Source: Sphingomicrobium flavum | GTDB lineage: Bacteria; Pseudomonadota; Alphaproteobacteria; Sphingomonadales; Sphingomonadaceae | Assembly (NCBI RefSeq): GCF_024721605.1 | Contig: NZ_CP102630.1 | Coordinates: 992,001-1,056,000 of the forward strand | Direction: 5' to 3' | DNA: 64,000 nucleotides | Shown here: piece after piece, positions 26,651-35,549 of the stretch | Layout of the letters: each line of letters opens with the position of its first letter | How positions within the stretch are numbered: the stretch's first letter is position 1 | Notes under the pieces: model-generated | Databases searched by the model: none | Told to the model about the DNA's origin: nothing | What the model saw: the letters and a program-made list of their open reading frames with translations, nothing else | Translations under genes and position numbers: made by a program

Positions 26651-27279
26651 GCGAGCTGGAAGAACAGGCGCGAAAGCTGCTGACCGGAAAGGTGGAATTC
26701 CTCCTTTCCGCGCCGCAGCTCAAATTCCTGCCTGATCCCACGGTGCCGGAAATCGCCTTTGCCGGTCGATCCAACGTTGGTAAGTCTTCGCTGCTCAACG
26801 CGCTGACCGCGCGCAAGAAATTGGCGCGCGCCTCGGTTACGCCGGGGCGCACGCAGGAGCTCAATTATTTCGAGGTCGGCGACCCGGTCGAACTGCGGCT
26901 GGTCGATATGCCGGGCTATGGCTTTGCCAAGGCGCCGCTTGCGGTGGTCAAGAAATGGCGCACCGTGGTCAACGGCTATCTGAAAGGCCGCCCCGTTCTG
27001 GCGCGCGCGATGCTGCTGATCGACAGCCGGCGCGGGCTGATGGATGTCGACCGCGAAGTCATGAAAATGCTCGACGGCGCGGCGGTCAATTACCACCTCG
27101 TCCTGACCAAGGCCGACAAGGTGAAGGTCAGCGCGCTGGAAAAAACGCTGGAAGCCATCACGCTGGAAGCGGTCAAGCATCCCGCCTGCCATCCCAAGAT
27201 GTTCATCACCTCCGCCGAAACCGGACAGGGACTGGCGGAATTGCGCACGGAAATCCTCGACGCCATCACCCCCAAATAG
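26647..27279 (+). CDS. engB: ribosome biogenesis GTPase YihA/EngB
   Basis: 210 residues with G1 GRSNVGKSSLLNAL, G2 region SVTPGRTQ, G3 DMPGYGFAKA, G4 LTKADK and G5-like ITSAETGQG. The protein is needed for assembly of the large subunit. It is coupled to yidC by ATGA, and followed after 10 nt by the GST gene. Confidence 0.97.
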   Translation: MSELEEQARKLLTGKVEFLLSAPQLKFLPDPTVPEIAFAGRSNVGKSSLLNALTARKKLARASVTPGRTQELNYFEVGDPVELRLVDMPGYGFAKAPLAVVKKWRTVVNGYLKGRPVLARAMLLIDSRRGLMDVDREVMKMLDGAAVNYHLVLTKADKVKVSALEKTLEAITLEAVKHPACHPKMFITSAETGQGLAELRTEILDAITPK

Positions 27280-27289
27280 GAGCACCCCC

Positions 27290-27955
27290 TTGAAGCTCAT
27301 CATCGGTAATCGCGCTTATTCCAGCTGGTCGATGCGCGGCTGGCTCGCCCTGAAGGCCGCCGAAGTCGAGTTTGAGGAACTGGTCGTGCCCCTGTTCAGC
27401 CAGGATTGGGACCAGCAGCGCGAGGGCAATGAATTTGCCGCAGGCGGCGGCAAGGTGCCGGTGCTGTGGGATGGCGATACCGTCATCTGGGACAGCCTTG
27501 CCATCATCGAGACCTGCGCCGAGCGCTACGGGTCCGAACGCTATTGGCTAGAGGACGAGACCGCGCGCGGTATGGCGCGTTCGATGTGCGCGGAAATGCA
27601 TTCAAGCTTCATGGCGCTGCGCCGCGAACTGCCGATGAATGTGCGCCGCAAGGTCGATGGCCATGTGCTCAGCGACGAGGTGAAAGGTGATATCATCCGC
27701 ATCCTCGAAATCTGGGCTCAGGCGCGCGCGCGGTTTGGCGGCGAAGGCGATTTCCTGTTCGGGCGCTGGAGCGCGGCAGACATGATGTTCGCCCCCGTCG
27801 TCACTCGGTTCGTCACCTACAAGGTCCCCCTGCCCCGCTTCGCCGCCGCTTATGGTGACGCGGTGATGCGCTATCCCAATGTGATGGAATGGGTGGAAAA
27901 GGCGCAGGACGAACCCTGGGTCATCGAAGCCTATGAGCCGGAGCCGTCCAAATGA
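27290..27955 (+). CDS. glutathione S-transferase family protein
   Basis: 221 residues with an N-terminal thioredoxin-like domain beginning KLIIGNRAYSSWSMRGWLAL, a serine-rich active-site region, KVPVLWDGD and the helix start IWDSLAIIETCAERYG, then an all-helical C-terminal domain. It starts at TTG with AGGAG close upstream. The substrate is unknown. Its stop overlaps dapE (ATGA), so it sits in the yidC-dapE operon. Confidence 0.85.
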   Translation: MKLIIGNRAYSSWSMRGWLALKAAEVEFEELVVPLFSQDWDQQREGNEFAAGGGKVPVLWDGDTVIWDSLAIIETCAERYGSERYWLEDETARGMARSMCAEMHSSFMALRRELPMNVRRKVDGHVLSDEVKGDIIRILEIWAQARARFGGEGDFLFGRWSAADMMFAPVVTRFVTYKVPLPRFAAAYGDAVMRYPNVMEWVEKAQDEPWVIEAYEPEPSK

Positions 27956-29082
27956 GCCTCGATCCGGTCGATCTGGCGAAGCGGTTGATTGCCTGCCGCA
28001 GCATCACGCCCGCCACGGGCGAGGTGTTCGATGTGCTGGACGAGGCGCTGGCCTCGCTTGGCTTCACCGTGCATCGCTTCGTAATGGGCGAAGCGCCCGA
28101 TGGTCCCACCGAAAATCTTGTCGCGCTGCGAGACACTGGCAGGCCCGGCCCGCATTTCGCTTTTGCCGGCCATCTTGACGTGGTGCCCGAAGGCGATGGC
28201 TGGGAAAGCGACCCTTATGATCCTGTGATCGATGACGGTGTGCTGTCAGGCCGCGGCGCGTGCGACATGAAGAGCGCGATTGCTGCCTTCACCGCTGCGC
28301 TCGACGGCTTCGACCAGCAGGCCGGCACCATCAGCTTACTCATCACCGGCGATGAAGAAGGCTATGCCACCTATGGCACGCCGCGCATCATCGACTGGCT
28401 GAAGGAACGCGGCATCCGCCCCGACATGATCCTGATCGGCGAGCCCACTTCGGTCGATCGGCTTGGCGACACGGTCAAGGTCGGGCGGCGCGGCTCGCTA
28501 AACGTCTGGATCGAAATGCCGGGCCATCAGGGTCATGTCGCCTATCCCCACCTTGCCGACAATCCGGTGCCCAAGCTGGCGCGCATCATCAGCGCGCTCG
28601 ATGCCTGGGTGATCGATGAAGGCTCGGACGCCTTCCAGCCCTCCAACCTGGAATTTGTCGGCCTGTCGACGGGCACCCATGCCTCCAACGTCGTGCCCGG
28701 CACCGCATCGGCTCAGCTCAATATCCGCTTCACCGATTTGCAGTCAGGCCAAGGGCTTTCCGAAGAATTGGAACGCCGCGTCCATGCCGTCGAACCCAAG
28801 GCCGTCGTCAGGACCCGCATTTCGGGCGAGAGTTTCCTCACCCCGCCAGGACCGCTCTACGATGTGCTGGTCGAAGCCATTCGCGATGTCACGGGGATCG
28901 AGACCGACCTTTCGACCAAGGGTGGCACCTCGGACGGACGCTTCCTGATCGAAATCGCGCCCGTGATCGATTTTGGCCTTCCCAATGCCAGCATGCACAA
29001 GGTGGGCGAACATGCGCGAGTGGAGGATATCAAGGATCTCACCCGAATCTATCGCCGGGTGGTGGAGAAAGTGTTCGCCTAG
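27952..29082 (+). CDS. dapE: succinyl-diaminopimelate desuccinylase
   Basis: A dinuclear zinc hydrolase making LL-diaminopimelate for lysine and peptidoglycan. It has 376 residues, with zinc and catalytic motifs AGHLDVVPEGDGW, GRGACDMKSAI, ITGDEEG and the C-terminal PNASMHKVGEH. The dimerisation domain is in the middle. It ends the yidC-engB-GST-dapE run; its TAG shares the CTAG palindrome with the opposing gene. Confidence 0.95.
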   Translation: MSLDPVDLAKRLIACRSITPATGEVFDVLDEALASLGFTVHRFVMGEAPDGPTENLVALRDTGRPGPHFAFAGHLDVVPEGDGWESDPYDPVIDDGVLSGRGACDMKSAIAAFTAALDGFDQQAGTISLLITGDEEGYATYGTPRIIDWLKERGIRPDMILIGEPTSVDRLGDTVKVGRRGSLNVWIEMPGHQGHVAYPHLADNPVPKLARIISALDAWVIDEGSDAFQPSNLEFVGLSTGTHASNVVPGTASAQLNIRFTDLQSGQGLSEELERRVHAVEPKAVVRTRISGESFLTPPGPLYDVLVEAIRDVTGIETDLSTKGGTSDGRFLIEIAPVIDFGLPNASMHKVGEHARVEDIKDLTRIYRRVVEKVFA

Positions 29083-30764
29083 GCGCTCTTGCGACCGGCG
29101 GCCTGGTTGGCCTCGACCCAGTCGAAGAATTCCTCGGCCTCCATCGGCGGGGCAAAGACATAGCCCTGGACCGTGCGCACTCCCATGGCGCGCAGAATGT
29201 CGGCCTGCGCGCTGGTCTCAATCGCCTCGGCGACGATTTCCGCGCCGACGGCATGGATCAACGCCACCACTGCCTGGACCACGTCGCGCGCCTTGTCGTC
29301 CTTGTCGAGATCGACGCAGAGCGAAGGATCGAGCTTGACCCGGTCGAGCGGCATCGAGCGCAGGCGGGCGATGTTGGAATAGCCAGTGCCGAAATCGTCG
29401 ATGGCGATGCTGGCGCCGGCATGGCGCAGCGCGGCGATCTGCGCGACCTGTTCGCGCGTCACCTTCATCGCCGCGGTCTCGGTGAATTCCAGTTCCACCA
29501 GCGACAGCGGCACATCGCGCGCTTCGAAGATGGAGCGCAGGCGATCGAAGAAATCTGGCCGGTCGAGCTGGCGCGGCGAAATGTTGAACGCGAGGCGCTT
29601 GGCCTCACCCTCGATCCGCCATTGGGCCAGTAAGGCCGCACATTCGGTCATTACCCAGTCACCGATATCGGAAATGACGCCGCAGCTTTCGGCCACTTCC
29701 ATAAAGCTGCCGGGCGAGCGTTCGCCTTCGTCGGGATGTTGCCAGCGCAGCAGCGCCTCGGCGCCCGTGACTGCGCCCGACTTGAGGTCGACCTGCGGCT
29801 GCAGCGCCAGCGTGAACTGGTTGGACTGGAGCGCCGTCGTCAGCGCCCGCTCGGTCTCGACCTTGTCGGTATAGGCCTTGAGCAGATCCTGGCTGAAGAA
29901 GGCATGGCGACCGCCGCCCTTGCGCTTGGCATGGTACATGGCGATGTCGGCCGCGCGCATCAGCGCTTCGATGCTGTCGCCATGCTGGGGCGCGATCGCG
30001 ATGCCGATCGAGGCACCGATGTCGATGCTGTGACCCTGCAACTCGAACGGTTCGGAAATCGCCAACGCAAGGCGGCGTCCAACCCGCTCCATCTGCGCGT
30101 CGCTATCGATTTGCGGGAAGAAGATCGTGAATTCGTCGCCAGCAAGCCGCGCCACCAGCGGACGCGCCTTGCCGGCCGTCTGCTCTGCCTCGGCGGTGAC
30201 GACGATACGCAAGCGATTGGCCACCATGGTGAGCAGCTGGTCGCCGCGGGCATGGCCCAGGCTGTCATTGACCGATTTGAAACGATCGAGATCTACGAAC
30301 ACCATTGCCGCGCCCTGCCCTGGAACGAGCGCGTTGAGCATCTTGTCGGCTTCGGCGCGGAAGTGCAGCCGGTTGGGCAGGCTGGTGACCGGGTCGAACA
30401 TGCCCAATGCGTGCGCATTGTCGATCGAGGCGCGCACTTCGGCAAACAGGCTGTCGACCGCATTGGCAAGTTCGGGCTGGGTCTGGCGCAGCATGTCGGG
30501 CGCCGGGCTGGCATAGTCGCCATCCTCGACCGCCAGCAGCCGCTTGCTGAGCGCATTCATGGCGCGGGCGTTCGCGCTGTTGGGGCGTTCGGAGGCGATA
30601 TAGCTGATCAGCAGGCAGAAGGTGCCGGCGACCAGCGATGCGAGGATCTGCTCATTCAGCTCCGAAATGGTCATGAAGGCCGAGAGCGAGAAAATGAACG
30701 AGGCAACGCCCGCCATTCCCGAGAGGATGACGTTGGAAATCTTCTGGGCGACGGCCTTGGTCAT
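29079..30764 (-). CDS. GGDEF-EAL cyclic-di-GMP enzyme, membrane-bound
   Basis: 561 residues: two N-terminal transmembrane helices (about 10-31 and 38-57), a GGDEF domain (about 120-285) with signature RLAGDEF, and an EAL domain (about 305-550). EAL catalytic residues look complete: GAEALLRW, NISPRQL, ELEFTE, IDDFGTGYSN, VKLDPS and EAIETS. The inhibitory RxxD site before AGDEF is absent. It probably degrades c-di-GMP; cyclase activity is possible but the first G of GGDEF is A. Confidence 0.93.
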   Translation of the reverse strand: MTKAVAQKISNVILSGMAGVASFIFSLSAFMTISELNEQILASLVAGTFCLLISYIASERPNSANARAMNALSKRLLAVEDGDYASPAPDMLRQTQPELANAVDSLFAEVRASIDNAHALGMFDPVTSLPNRLHFRAEADKMLNALVPGQGAAMVFVDLDRFKSVNDSLGHARGDQLLTMVANRLRIVVTAEAEQTAGKARPLVARLAGDEFTIFFPQIDSDAQMERVGRRLALAISEPFELQGHSIDIGASIGIAIAPQHGDSIEALMRAADIAMYHAKRKGGGRHAFFSQDLLKAYTDKVETERALTTALQSNQFTLALQPQVDLKSGAVTGAEALLRWQHPDEGERSPGSFMEVAESCGVISDIGDWVMTECAALLAQWRIEGEAKRLAFNISPRQLDRPDFFDRLRSIFEARDVPLSLVELEFTETAAMKVTREQVAQIAALRHAGASIAIDDFGTGYSNIARLRSMPLDRVKLDPSLCVDLDKDDKARDVVQAVVALIHAVGAEIVAEAIETSAQADILRAMGVRTVQGYVFAPPMEAEEFFDWVEANQAAGRKSA

Positions 30765-30870
30765 GCCTGCTCAAAAACCTCAAAAAGGCGCGGGGACATG
30801 CCGGTTTGCACATCCTTCTGGCCAATGAAGCCGGGACTTAAATCAAGAAGGTTAAGGAAGCGTGGAGAAT

Positions 30871-31407
30871 TCAGCGTCCGGGGCGTCGTAAAATAACATA
30901 GATTGCACCCCTGCCCCCATGGCTGGGCGCCGCGCCCCTCACAGCCGCAATATGAGCGGCATGTCGGCTTGCCGACAGCCAATCGTTAACAGCGCCGCGA
31001 ATACGGCCGCGTTTGACCGGCGGTTCGCCCCTTGGGGCGTGCCCGGTAATCAGCAGCACCACCCGCTCGCCCGCCGCAATGGCCTGTTCGAGCCCGCGAT
31101 CGATCGCTTCCCAGGCATGGTCGAGCGTATGACCGTGCAAGTCTATGGTACGATCGGGGCGCGCCTTGCCGCTACGCAGCCGCCGATCCCAGCCGCCATC
31201 CAGCGTCGCTTCATGGATCGGTCGTTCGCGTTTCGAGGGAGGCGGCGGCGCAGGCGGGGCGGGACGCGCACGGACGGGCGTCAGTAGCGGAGGCGGTGGC
31301 GGTGGTGGCGGCGCAACCTTCCGGGTCGCGGGATCGCGCGACAGTGGTTCGACCGTGGCGACCACCTTGGCCCATAAAAGTTGTTCGTCAGCGGCGAGCT
31401 TGCGCAC
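30871..31407 (-). CDS. Smr domain protein
   Basis: 178 residues from a GTG start within the end of mltA (20-bp overlap in another frame). A proline-rich linker (about 34-57, with a run of eight prolines) leads to a C-terminal Smr domain: TIDLHGHTLDHAW, VVLLITGHA and GAIYVILRR. Smr domains are nucleases or nucleic-acid binders. It is the last gene of the Tim44-like/mltA unit. Confidence 0.9.
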   Translation of the reverse strand: MRKLAADEQLLWAKVVATVEPLSRDPATRKVAPPPPPPPPLLTPVRARPAPPAPPPPSKRERPIHEATLDGGWDRRLRSGKARPDRTIDLHGHTLDHAWEAIDRGLEQAIAAGERVVLLITGHAPRGEPPVKRGRIRGAVNDWLSASRHAAHIAAVRGAAPSHGGRGAIYVILRRPGR

Positions 31408-32506
31408 GATCGGCCGCCGATCTGGGGATCAGGACGCGCGCCTGCCCTCTGGAAGCCATTCCGCCCGCAATGGTCCGCGCCTCATCGCCCGCGCCCCAGA
31501 AGGTGTCGAAGCGATTGGCGCCCTTGATCGCGCCACCGGTATCCTGCGCAACCCACAGGCCGTCCGCCACATCGGCTTCCATATCGAGGAACACGGGCGC
31601 GCCGAGCGGCACAAATTTGGGATCAGCCGCGACCGTTCCGCGCGGGCTGACCGGCACTTCCAGCGCGCCCAACGGCCCGGGGCCCTCGATCCGGCGGAAG
31701 AAGATGTAGGACTTGTTCTCCTGCATCAGCCTGCGCCCTTCTTCGGGATTGGCGTTGAGCCAGTCGACGATCCGCTGCATCGAGATGCCGCCTTCGAGCA
31801 GCCCGCGCTCCTTGAGCAGGCGGCCGATGGCGATATATTCGCGGCCATTCTGGTTGGCATAGCCAATTCGCATCACCCCGCCATCGGACAGTAACAATTG
31901 GCCCGAACCCTGGATTTGCAGGAAGAAAAGCTCGACCGGATCGGCGGCCCAGCCAATTTCCAGCCCGCGCCCGGCCAGTGCGCCTTCCTCGATCGCTTGA
32001 CGGTCATGGTAAAGGACGAAGCGGCCATTTTCGTCAAACCGCCCGCGCCCCTCGCCGCTGCCATCGGAAAAGGTACCGCGCACCAAGTCATCGGGCACGG
32101 CATAGATGGGCGTTTCATAACCGGGGCGGCGGGTCAGCGAGCCACGAATGCGCGGTTCGAAATAGCCGGTCGCGAAAGCCGAGCCGTCGCCCACCGTCAT
32201 CCAGGCAAATTCGCGGGCGAAGAATTGCGGCGCATCGATGGGAGATAAAGTGCCCGCGCGGGCGCATAGCGGCGCCCAATCCGCGCGTTCGGTCAGCCCG
32301 GACTGATCGGTCCGCGCCAGAAGCTTGGGACAGCTGATCTTGAAGGCGTCGAGCGCGCGGGCAGCCTGCGTGGTCGAAACCAGCGTTGCCGAAGAAAGCG
32401 ACGCGCCGAGGGCGGCAGCCGTCGTCGGCGCTGCGGTCGAGACGCTACCGCTCGAGGCGCAGCCAGCAAGGAGAAGTGCCGCACAGGCGGCGGCAACGCG
32501 CCTCAT
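31388..32506 (-). CDS. mltA: membrane-bound lytic transglycosylase A, lipoprotein
   Basis: 372 residues with lipobox LAGC (C16). The MltA domain includes TGYFEPRIRGSLTRR, PIYAVPDDLV, FFLQIQGSGQL and the C-terminal 3D domain with catalytic Asp (VAQDTGGAIKG, DTFWGAGDEA). It cleaves glycan strands to anhydro-muropeptides. It follows the Tim44-like gene with an ATGA overlap. Confidence 0.95.
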   Translation of the reverse strand: MRRVAAACAALLLAGCASSGSVSTAAPTTAAALGASLSSATLVSTTQAARALDAFKISCPKLLARTDQSGLTERADWAPLCARAGTLSPIDAPQFFAREFAWMTVGDGSAFATGYFEPRIRGSLTRRPGYETPIYAVPDDLVRGTFSDGSGEGRGRFDENGRFVLYHDRQAIEEGALAGRGLEIGWAADPVELFFLQIQGSGQLLLSDGGVMRIGYANQNGREYIAIGRLLKERGLLEGGISMQRIVDWLNANPEEGRRLMQENKSYIFFRRIEGPGPLGALEVPVSPRGTVAADPKFVPLGAPVFLDMEADVADGLWVAQDTGGAIKGANRFDTFWGAGDEARTIAGGMASRGQARVLIPRSAADRAQARR

Positions 32507-33165
32507 TCCTCTTCGTCGGTTTCCACCAGGATCCAGTTGGGATCGCTGCTGGCAATATCGCGGCGGAAGGTCCAGCGGTCGCGCGTCTGCACCGCATCGC
32601 TCATCGATCCGGCGACCACGTCGCCCGCCTCATTGCGGGTGATGGCAGCGATGTCGGCTTCGAAGCGCACGGTGACTTCGGCAATGGTCTTGTCGAGATT
32701 GGCGGCCGCGATCAGCGACTGGTCGATATTGATCAGGCGATTGTCGAGGCTAAGGCCCTGCGCCTCGCGCGCTTCGACCGCGCCCGCAAAGGCATCATAG
32801 ACATTGCCGTCCACGAACGGCTTCACCGCTTCCAGATCGCCCTTCCAGAAGGCTTCGAGGATCATGCGATATGCCTGTTCGGCCCCCTCGAGGAAGCGTG
32901 CCACGTCGAAACCGGGATCGGCAGCCAGCAAGGCGCGCACGCCAGGGCCGGCCAGCGGCAGATAATTATTGCCCGCATCATCAAACGCGCTGCCGGCACC
33001 CGCAGCCTCTTCGGGCATGCGCCGCTCCAGCGGGGCATCGGGCTCCGACGCCTTGACGAAGGTCTGCTCATGGCCCGTACGCTCGCCCAGCACGCTATAG
33101 AGGCGTAGCCCCACGAACAGGGCGACAAGGGCGAGGATCACGATTGCGGTCAACGAAGTGTCCAA
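32503..33165 (-). CDS. Tim44/TimA-like membrane protein
   Basis: 220 residues: an N-terminal anchor (about 5-22), a charged linker (30-60), and a Tim44-like domain with FLEGAEQAYRMILEAFWKGD followed by strands. In alphaproteobacteria these proteins lie opposite secB and are related to the matrix motor protein Tim44. The start is TTG (residues MDTSLTAIV). A promoter TTGAAA-N17-TATGTT precedes it. Confidence 0.88.
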   Translation of the reverse strand: MDTSLTAIVILALVALFVGLRLYSVLGERTGHEQTFVKASEPDAPLERRMPEEAAGAGSAFDDAGNNYLPLAGPGVRALLAADPGFDVARFLEGAEQAYRMILEAFWKGDLEAVKPFVDGNVYDAFAGAVEAREAQGLSLDNRLINIDQSLIAAANLDKTIAEVTVRFEADIAAITRNEAGDVVAGSMSDAVQTRDRWTFRRDIASSDPNWILVETDEEE

Positions 33166-33203
33166 TCTTTGTTCATCTGGCCGAATCCGTCTCCGGCCCG
33201 GCC

Positions 33204-33232
33204 AACATAGTGTGGATGCAACACCTTTTCAA
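33204..33232 (-). promoter_or_regulatory. Tim44-like/mltA operon promoter
   Basis: On the minus strand TTGAAA (33227-33232), a 17-nt spacer and TATGTT (33204-33209). The predicted start lies about 30 nt before the TTG start codon. It is back-to-back with the secB promoter. Confidence 0.6.
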
Positions 33233-33260
33233 AGAGGTGAACGCACGGTCCCTCTTCATG

Positions 33261-33289
33261 TTGCACCGCATTGCCGCGACTGCTAGTCG
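33261..33289 (+). promoter_or_regulatory. secB promoter (TTGCAC-N17-TAGTCG)
   Basis: TTGCAC (33261-33266), a 17-nt spacer and TAGTCG (33284-33289) preceded by GC. The leader to secB is about 60 nt. It is the same promoter form as at rpsD, rpsT and efp. Confidence 0.5.
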
Positions 33290-33356
33290 CCGCGCTCAGA
33301 TTTCTCATGCGCGTGCGATCACGCCGCGCCGTTCCATGATATGACAGGATTTTTCG

Positions 33357-33950
33357 ATGGCCGACAATGAAACTCCCGAAAATGACGCCCCCAAGGCCGA
33401 TGCGCCGACCGGCGATACGCCGCAGGCCGATCCGGTAGCCCCCCCGCCCCCGCCGCAGGCTGAAGGCACCAATCCGGACAACGCCCCGCAGATCGCCAAT
33501 CTTGTGCAATATGTGAAGGATCTGTCGGTCGAAAATCCCAATTCGCCCGCCGTCTTCCAGTGGAAGGGCCAGCCGCGCATCGACGTCAATTTCAACATTG
33601 CCGTCGAACAGGCAGGCGAAGGCCTGCGCGAAGTGATTCTCAAGGTCGAAGCCCAGGCCTCGACCGAGGAAGGCGTCCAGTTCATCGTCGATCTGACCTA
33701 TGCGGGCCTATATGGCTTCCGCAACATCGACGAAGCCCAGCTGCATCCCTTCTTCTATGTCGAAGCGCCGACCATGCTCTTCCCCTTCGCGCGCCAGGTG
33801 GTGGCCGAAGCGGTCGGCAATGCCGGCTTCCCGCCGCTGATGCTCGAGCCCATCGATTTCCGCGGCACCTATCTGCGCGAAATGGCCAACCAGCAGGTTC
33901 CGGCAGCCACCAACGGTGCTTCGGGCCTTGAGCCCAAGGCCGACGCCTAA
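33357..33950 (+). CDS. secB: protein-export chaperone SecB
   Basis: 197 residues. An N-terminal acidic and proline-rich extension (about residues 1-42, with a run of six prolines) precedes the SecB core: QIANLVQYVKDLSVENP, then VQFIVDLTYAGLYGF, AEAVGNAGFPPLMLEPIDF. SecB keeps preproteins unfolded for SecA. The extension makes it longer than the roughly 155-residue enterobacterial form. It is followed by murJ. Confidence 0.97.
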   Translation: MADNETPENDAPKADAPTGDTPQADPVAPPPPPQAEGTNPDNAPQIANLVQYVKDLSVENPNSPAVFQWKGQPRIDVNFNIAVEQAGEGLREVILKVEAQASTEEGVQFIVDLTYAGLYGFRNIDEAQLHPFFYVEAPTMLFPFARQVVAEAVGNAGFPPLMLEPIDFRGTYLREMANQQVPAATNGASGLEPKADA

Positions 33951-33971
33951 GCGTCGGGCCAGGGCGGGCAG

Positions 33972-35549
33972 ATGAATCTCGTCAAAGCCGGGGGCACGAT
34001 TGGCGGCCTGACGCTGGTCAGCCGCATCCTCGGCTTTGTGCGCGAGATGATCTTTGCCCGCATCATGGGGGCGTCGGCTGCGGCCGACGTCTTCTACTGG
34101 GCCTTCCAGCTACCCAATCTGCTGCGCCGCCTTTTTGGTGAAGGCGCCTTCAGCCAGGGCTTCGTGCCCCTATTTGCGCGCTACACCGCCAAGGGCGCGG
34201 ATGGCGACCTGACCGAAGCCAAGCGCTTCGCCGAGGAAGTGCAGGCGGTTTTCCTGCCTATCCTGATCCTCGTCACTGCAGTCTTCATCATCTTCATGCC
34301 TGCGGTGGTGCTGGCCGTGGTCAGCGAAAATTGGACGAGCGATGCGGACAAGTTCGCCTTCACAGTGGAACTGGGCCGGGTCGTTTTTCCCTATTTGATC
34401 TTCATTTCTCTGGTCTCCCTGTTCAGCGGGATCCTGAACTCGCTCTACCGCTTCACCGCGGCGGCCTTTGCTCCTGCCCTGCTCAACGTCGCCTTGGTCG
34501 CAGCCCTCTTGCTCTTCCCCGAAGGCGGGGAAACGACTGCGCGCGCCATGATCTGGTCGGTGCTGGCGGGCGGCGTGCTGCAACTGGCTTTCCTTGTCAT
34601 CGCCACCCGCCGCGCCGGGCTCAGCCTGAAATTGCTGCCGCCGCGCATGACCCCGCGGGTCAAGGAATTGCTGATCATCATCCTGCCCGCCACCATCGGC
34701 GCGGGCGGCTATTATCTCAGCCAGGTCATCTATCTCTATTTCGCGACCAAGCTGGATGAAGGCACACTCGTCTATCTCCAGCAGGCCGACCGATTGAACC
34801 AGCTGCCGCTGGCTCTGGTCGGCGCCGCCATCTCGACCGCCATCCTGCCCTCGATCAGCCGCCATATCGAGCGCGCCGAATCCAAGCAGGCCGCCAATGT
34901 CCAGGGCCGCGCGACCGAGTTGGCCATGCTGCTCACCATTCCCGCCGCTGTCGGCCTGTCGGTCGCAGCCGATCCGATCATGAGCCTCTTGTTCGAAGGC
35001 GGCGAATTTTCCGCCGAGGATGCGCGCACTTCCGCACTCGTCCTTTCCTTCCTTGTTGCAGGGCTGCCGGCCTATGTGATGATCAAGGTGCTGGCGCCCG
35101 GCTTCTACGCCCGCAAGAATGTGCGCACTCCGGTCATCGTCAGCCTCGCCACCATCTTCTTCGGCGTCCTGCTCAACTGGATGTTCCTCGACGAGTACGG
35201 CATCATCATGCTGCCTATCTCGACCGCCATTGCGGCCTGGCTCAATGCGATCATCCTCTACTCCATCCTCCACGCCAAGGACCATTTCCGCCTGGAAGGC
35301 TGGCTCGTTACCCGCCTGCTGCGCCAGCTTTTCGCCGCCGCGGTAATGGCCGCCATCATCCTGCTGCTGCAGGGACCGCTCGAGGCATGGATCGGCAATT
35401 CAACGGGCAAGAAGGTACTGGGCACCGTTGCGCTGGTCGGCGCGGGCGGCATCGCCTATTTGGTGCTCGCATGGTTCACGGGCGCGATGGATAAGGAAGA
35501 TATCCTCATCCTCATGCGCAAGAAGAAGGTCGATAATGTCGTCAACTAA
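33972..35549 (+). CDS. murJ: lipid II flippase MurJ
   Basis: 525 residues of the MOP exporter superfamily with about 14 helices. Motifs: SRILGFVREMIFARIMG, PNLLRRLFGEGAFSQGFVP and LYRFTAAAFAPALLNVALV. It flips lipid II across the inner membrane. Its last codons overlap the trpS start by 14 nt, so the two are coupled. Confidence 0.97.
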   Translation: MNLVKAGGTIGGLTLVSRILGFVREMIFARIMGASAAADVFYWAFQLPNLLRRLFGEGAFSQGFVPLFARYTAKGADGDLTEAKRFAEEVQAVFLPILILVTAVFIIFMPAVVLAVVSENWTSDADKFAFTVELGRVVFPYLIFISLVSLFSGILNSLYRFTAAAFAPALLNVALVAALLLFPEGGETTARAMIWSVLAGGVLQLAFLVIATRRAGLSLKLLPPRMTPRVKELLIIILPATIGAGGYYLSQVIYLYFATKLDEGTLVYLQQADRLNQLPLALVGAAISTAILPSISRHIERAESKQAANVQGRATELAMLLTIPAAVGLSVAADPIMSLLFEGGEFSAEDARTSALVLSFLVAGLPAYVMIKVLAPGFYARKNVRTPVIVSLATIFFGVLLNWMFLDEYGIIMLPISTAIAAWLNAIILYSILHAKDHFRLEGWLVTRLLRQLFAAAVMAAIILLLQGPLEAWIGNSTGKKVLGTVALVGAGGIAYLVLAWFTGAMDKEDILILMRKKKVDNVVN

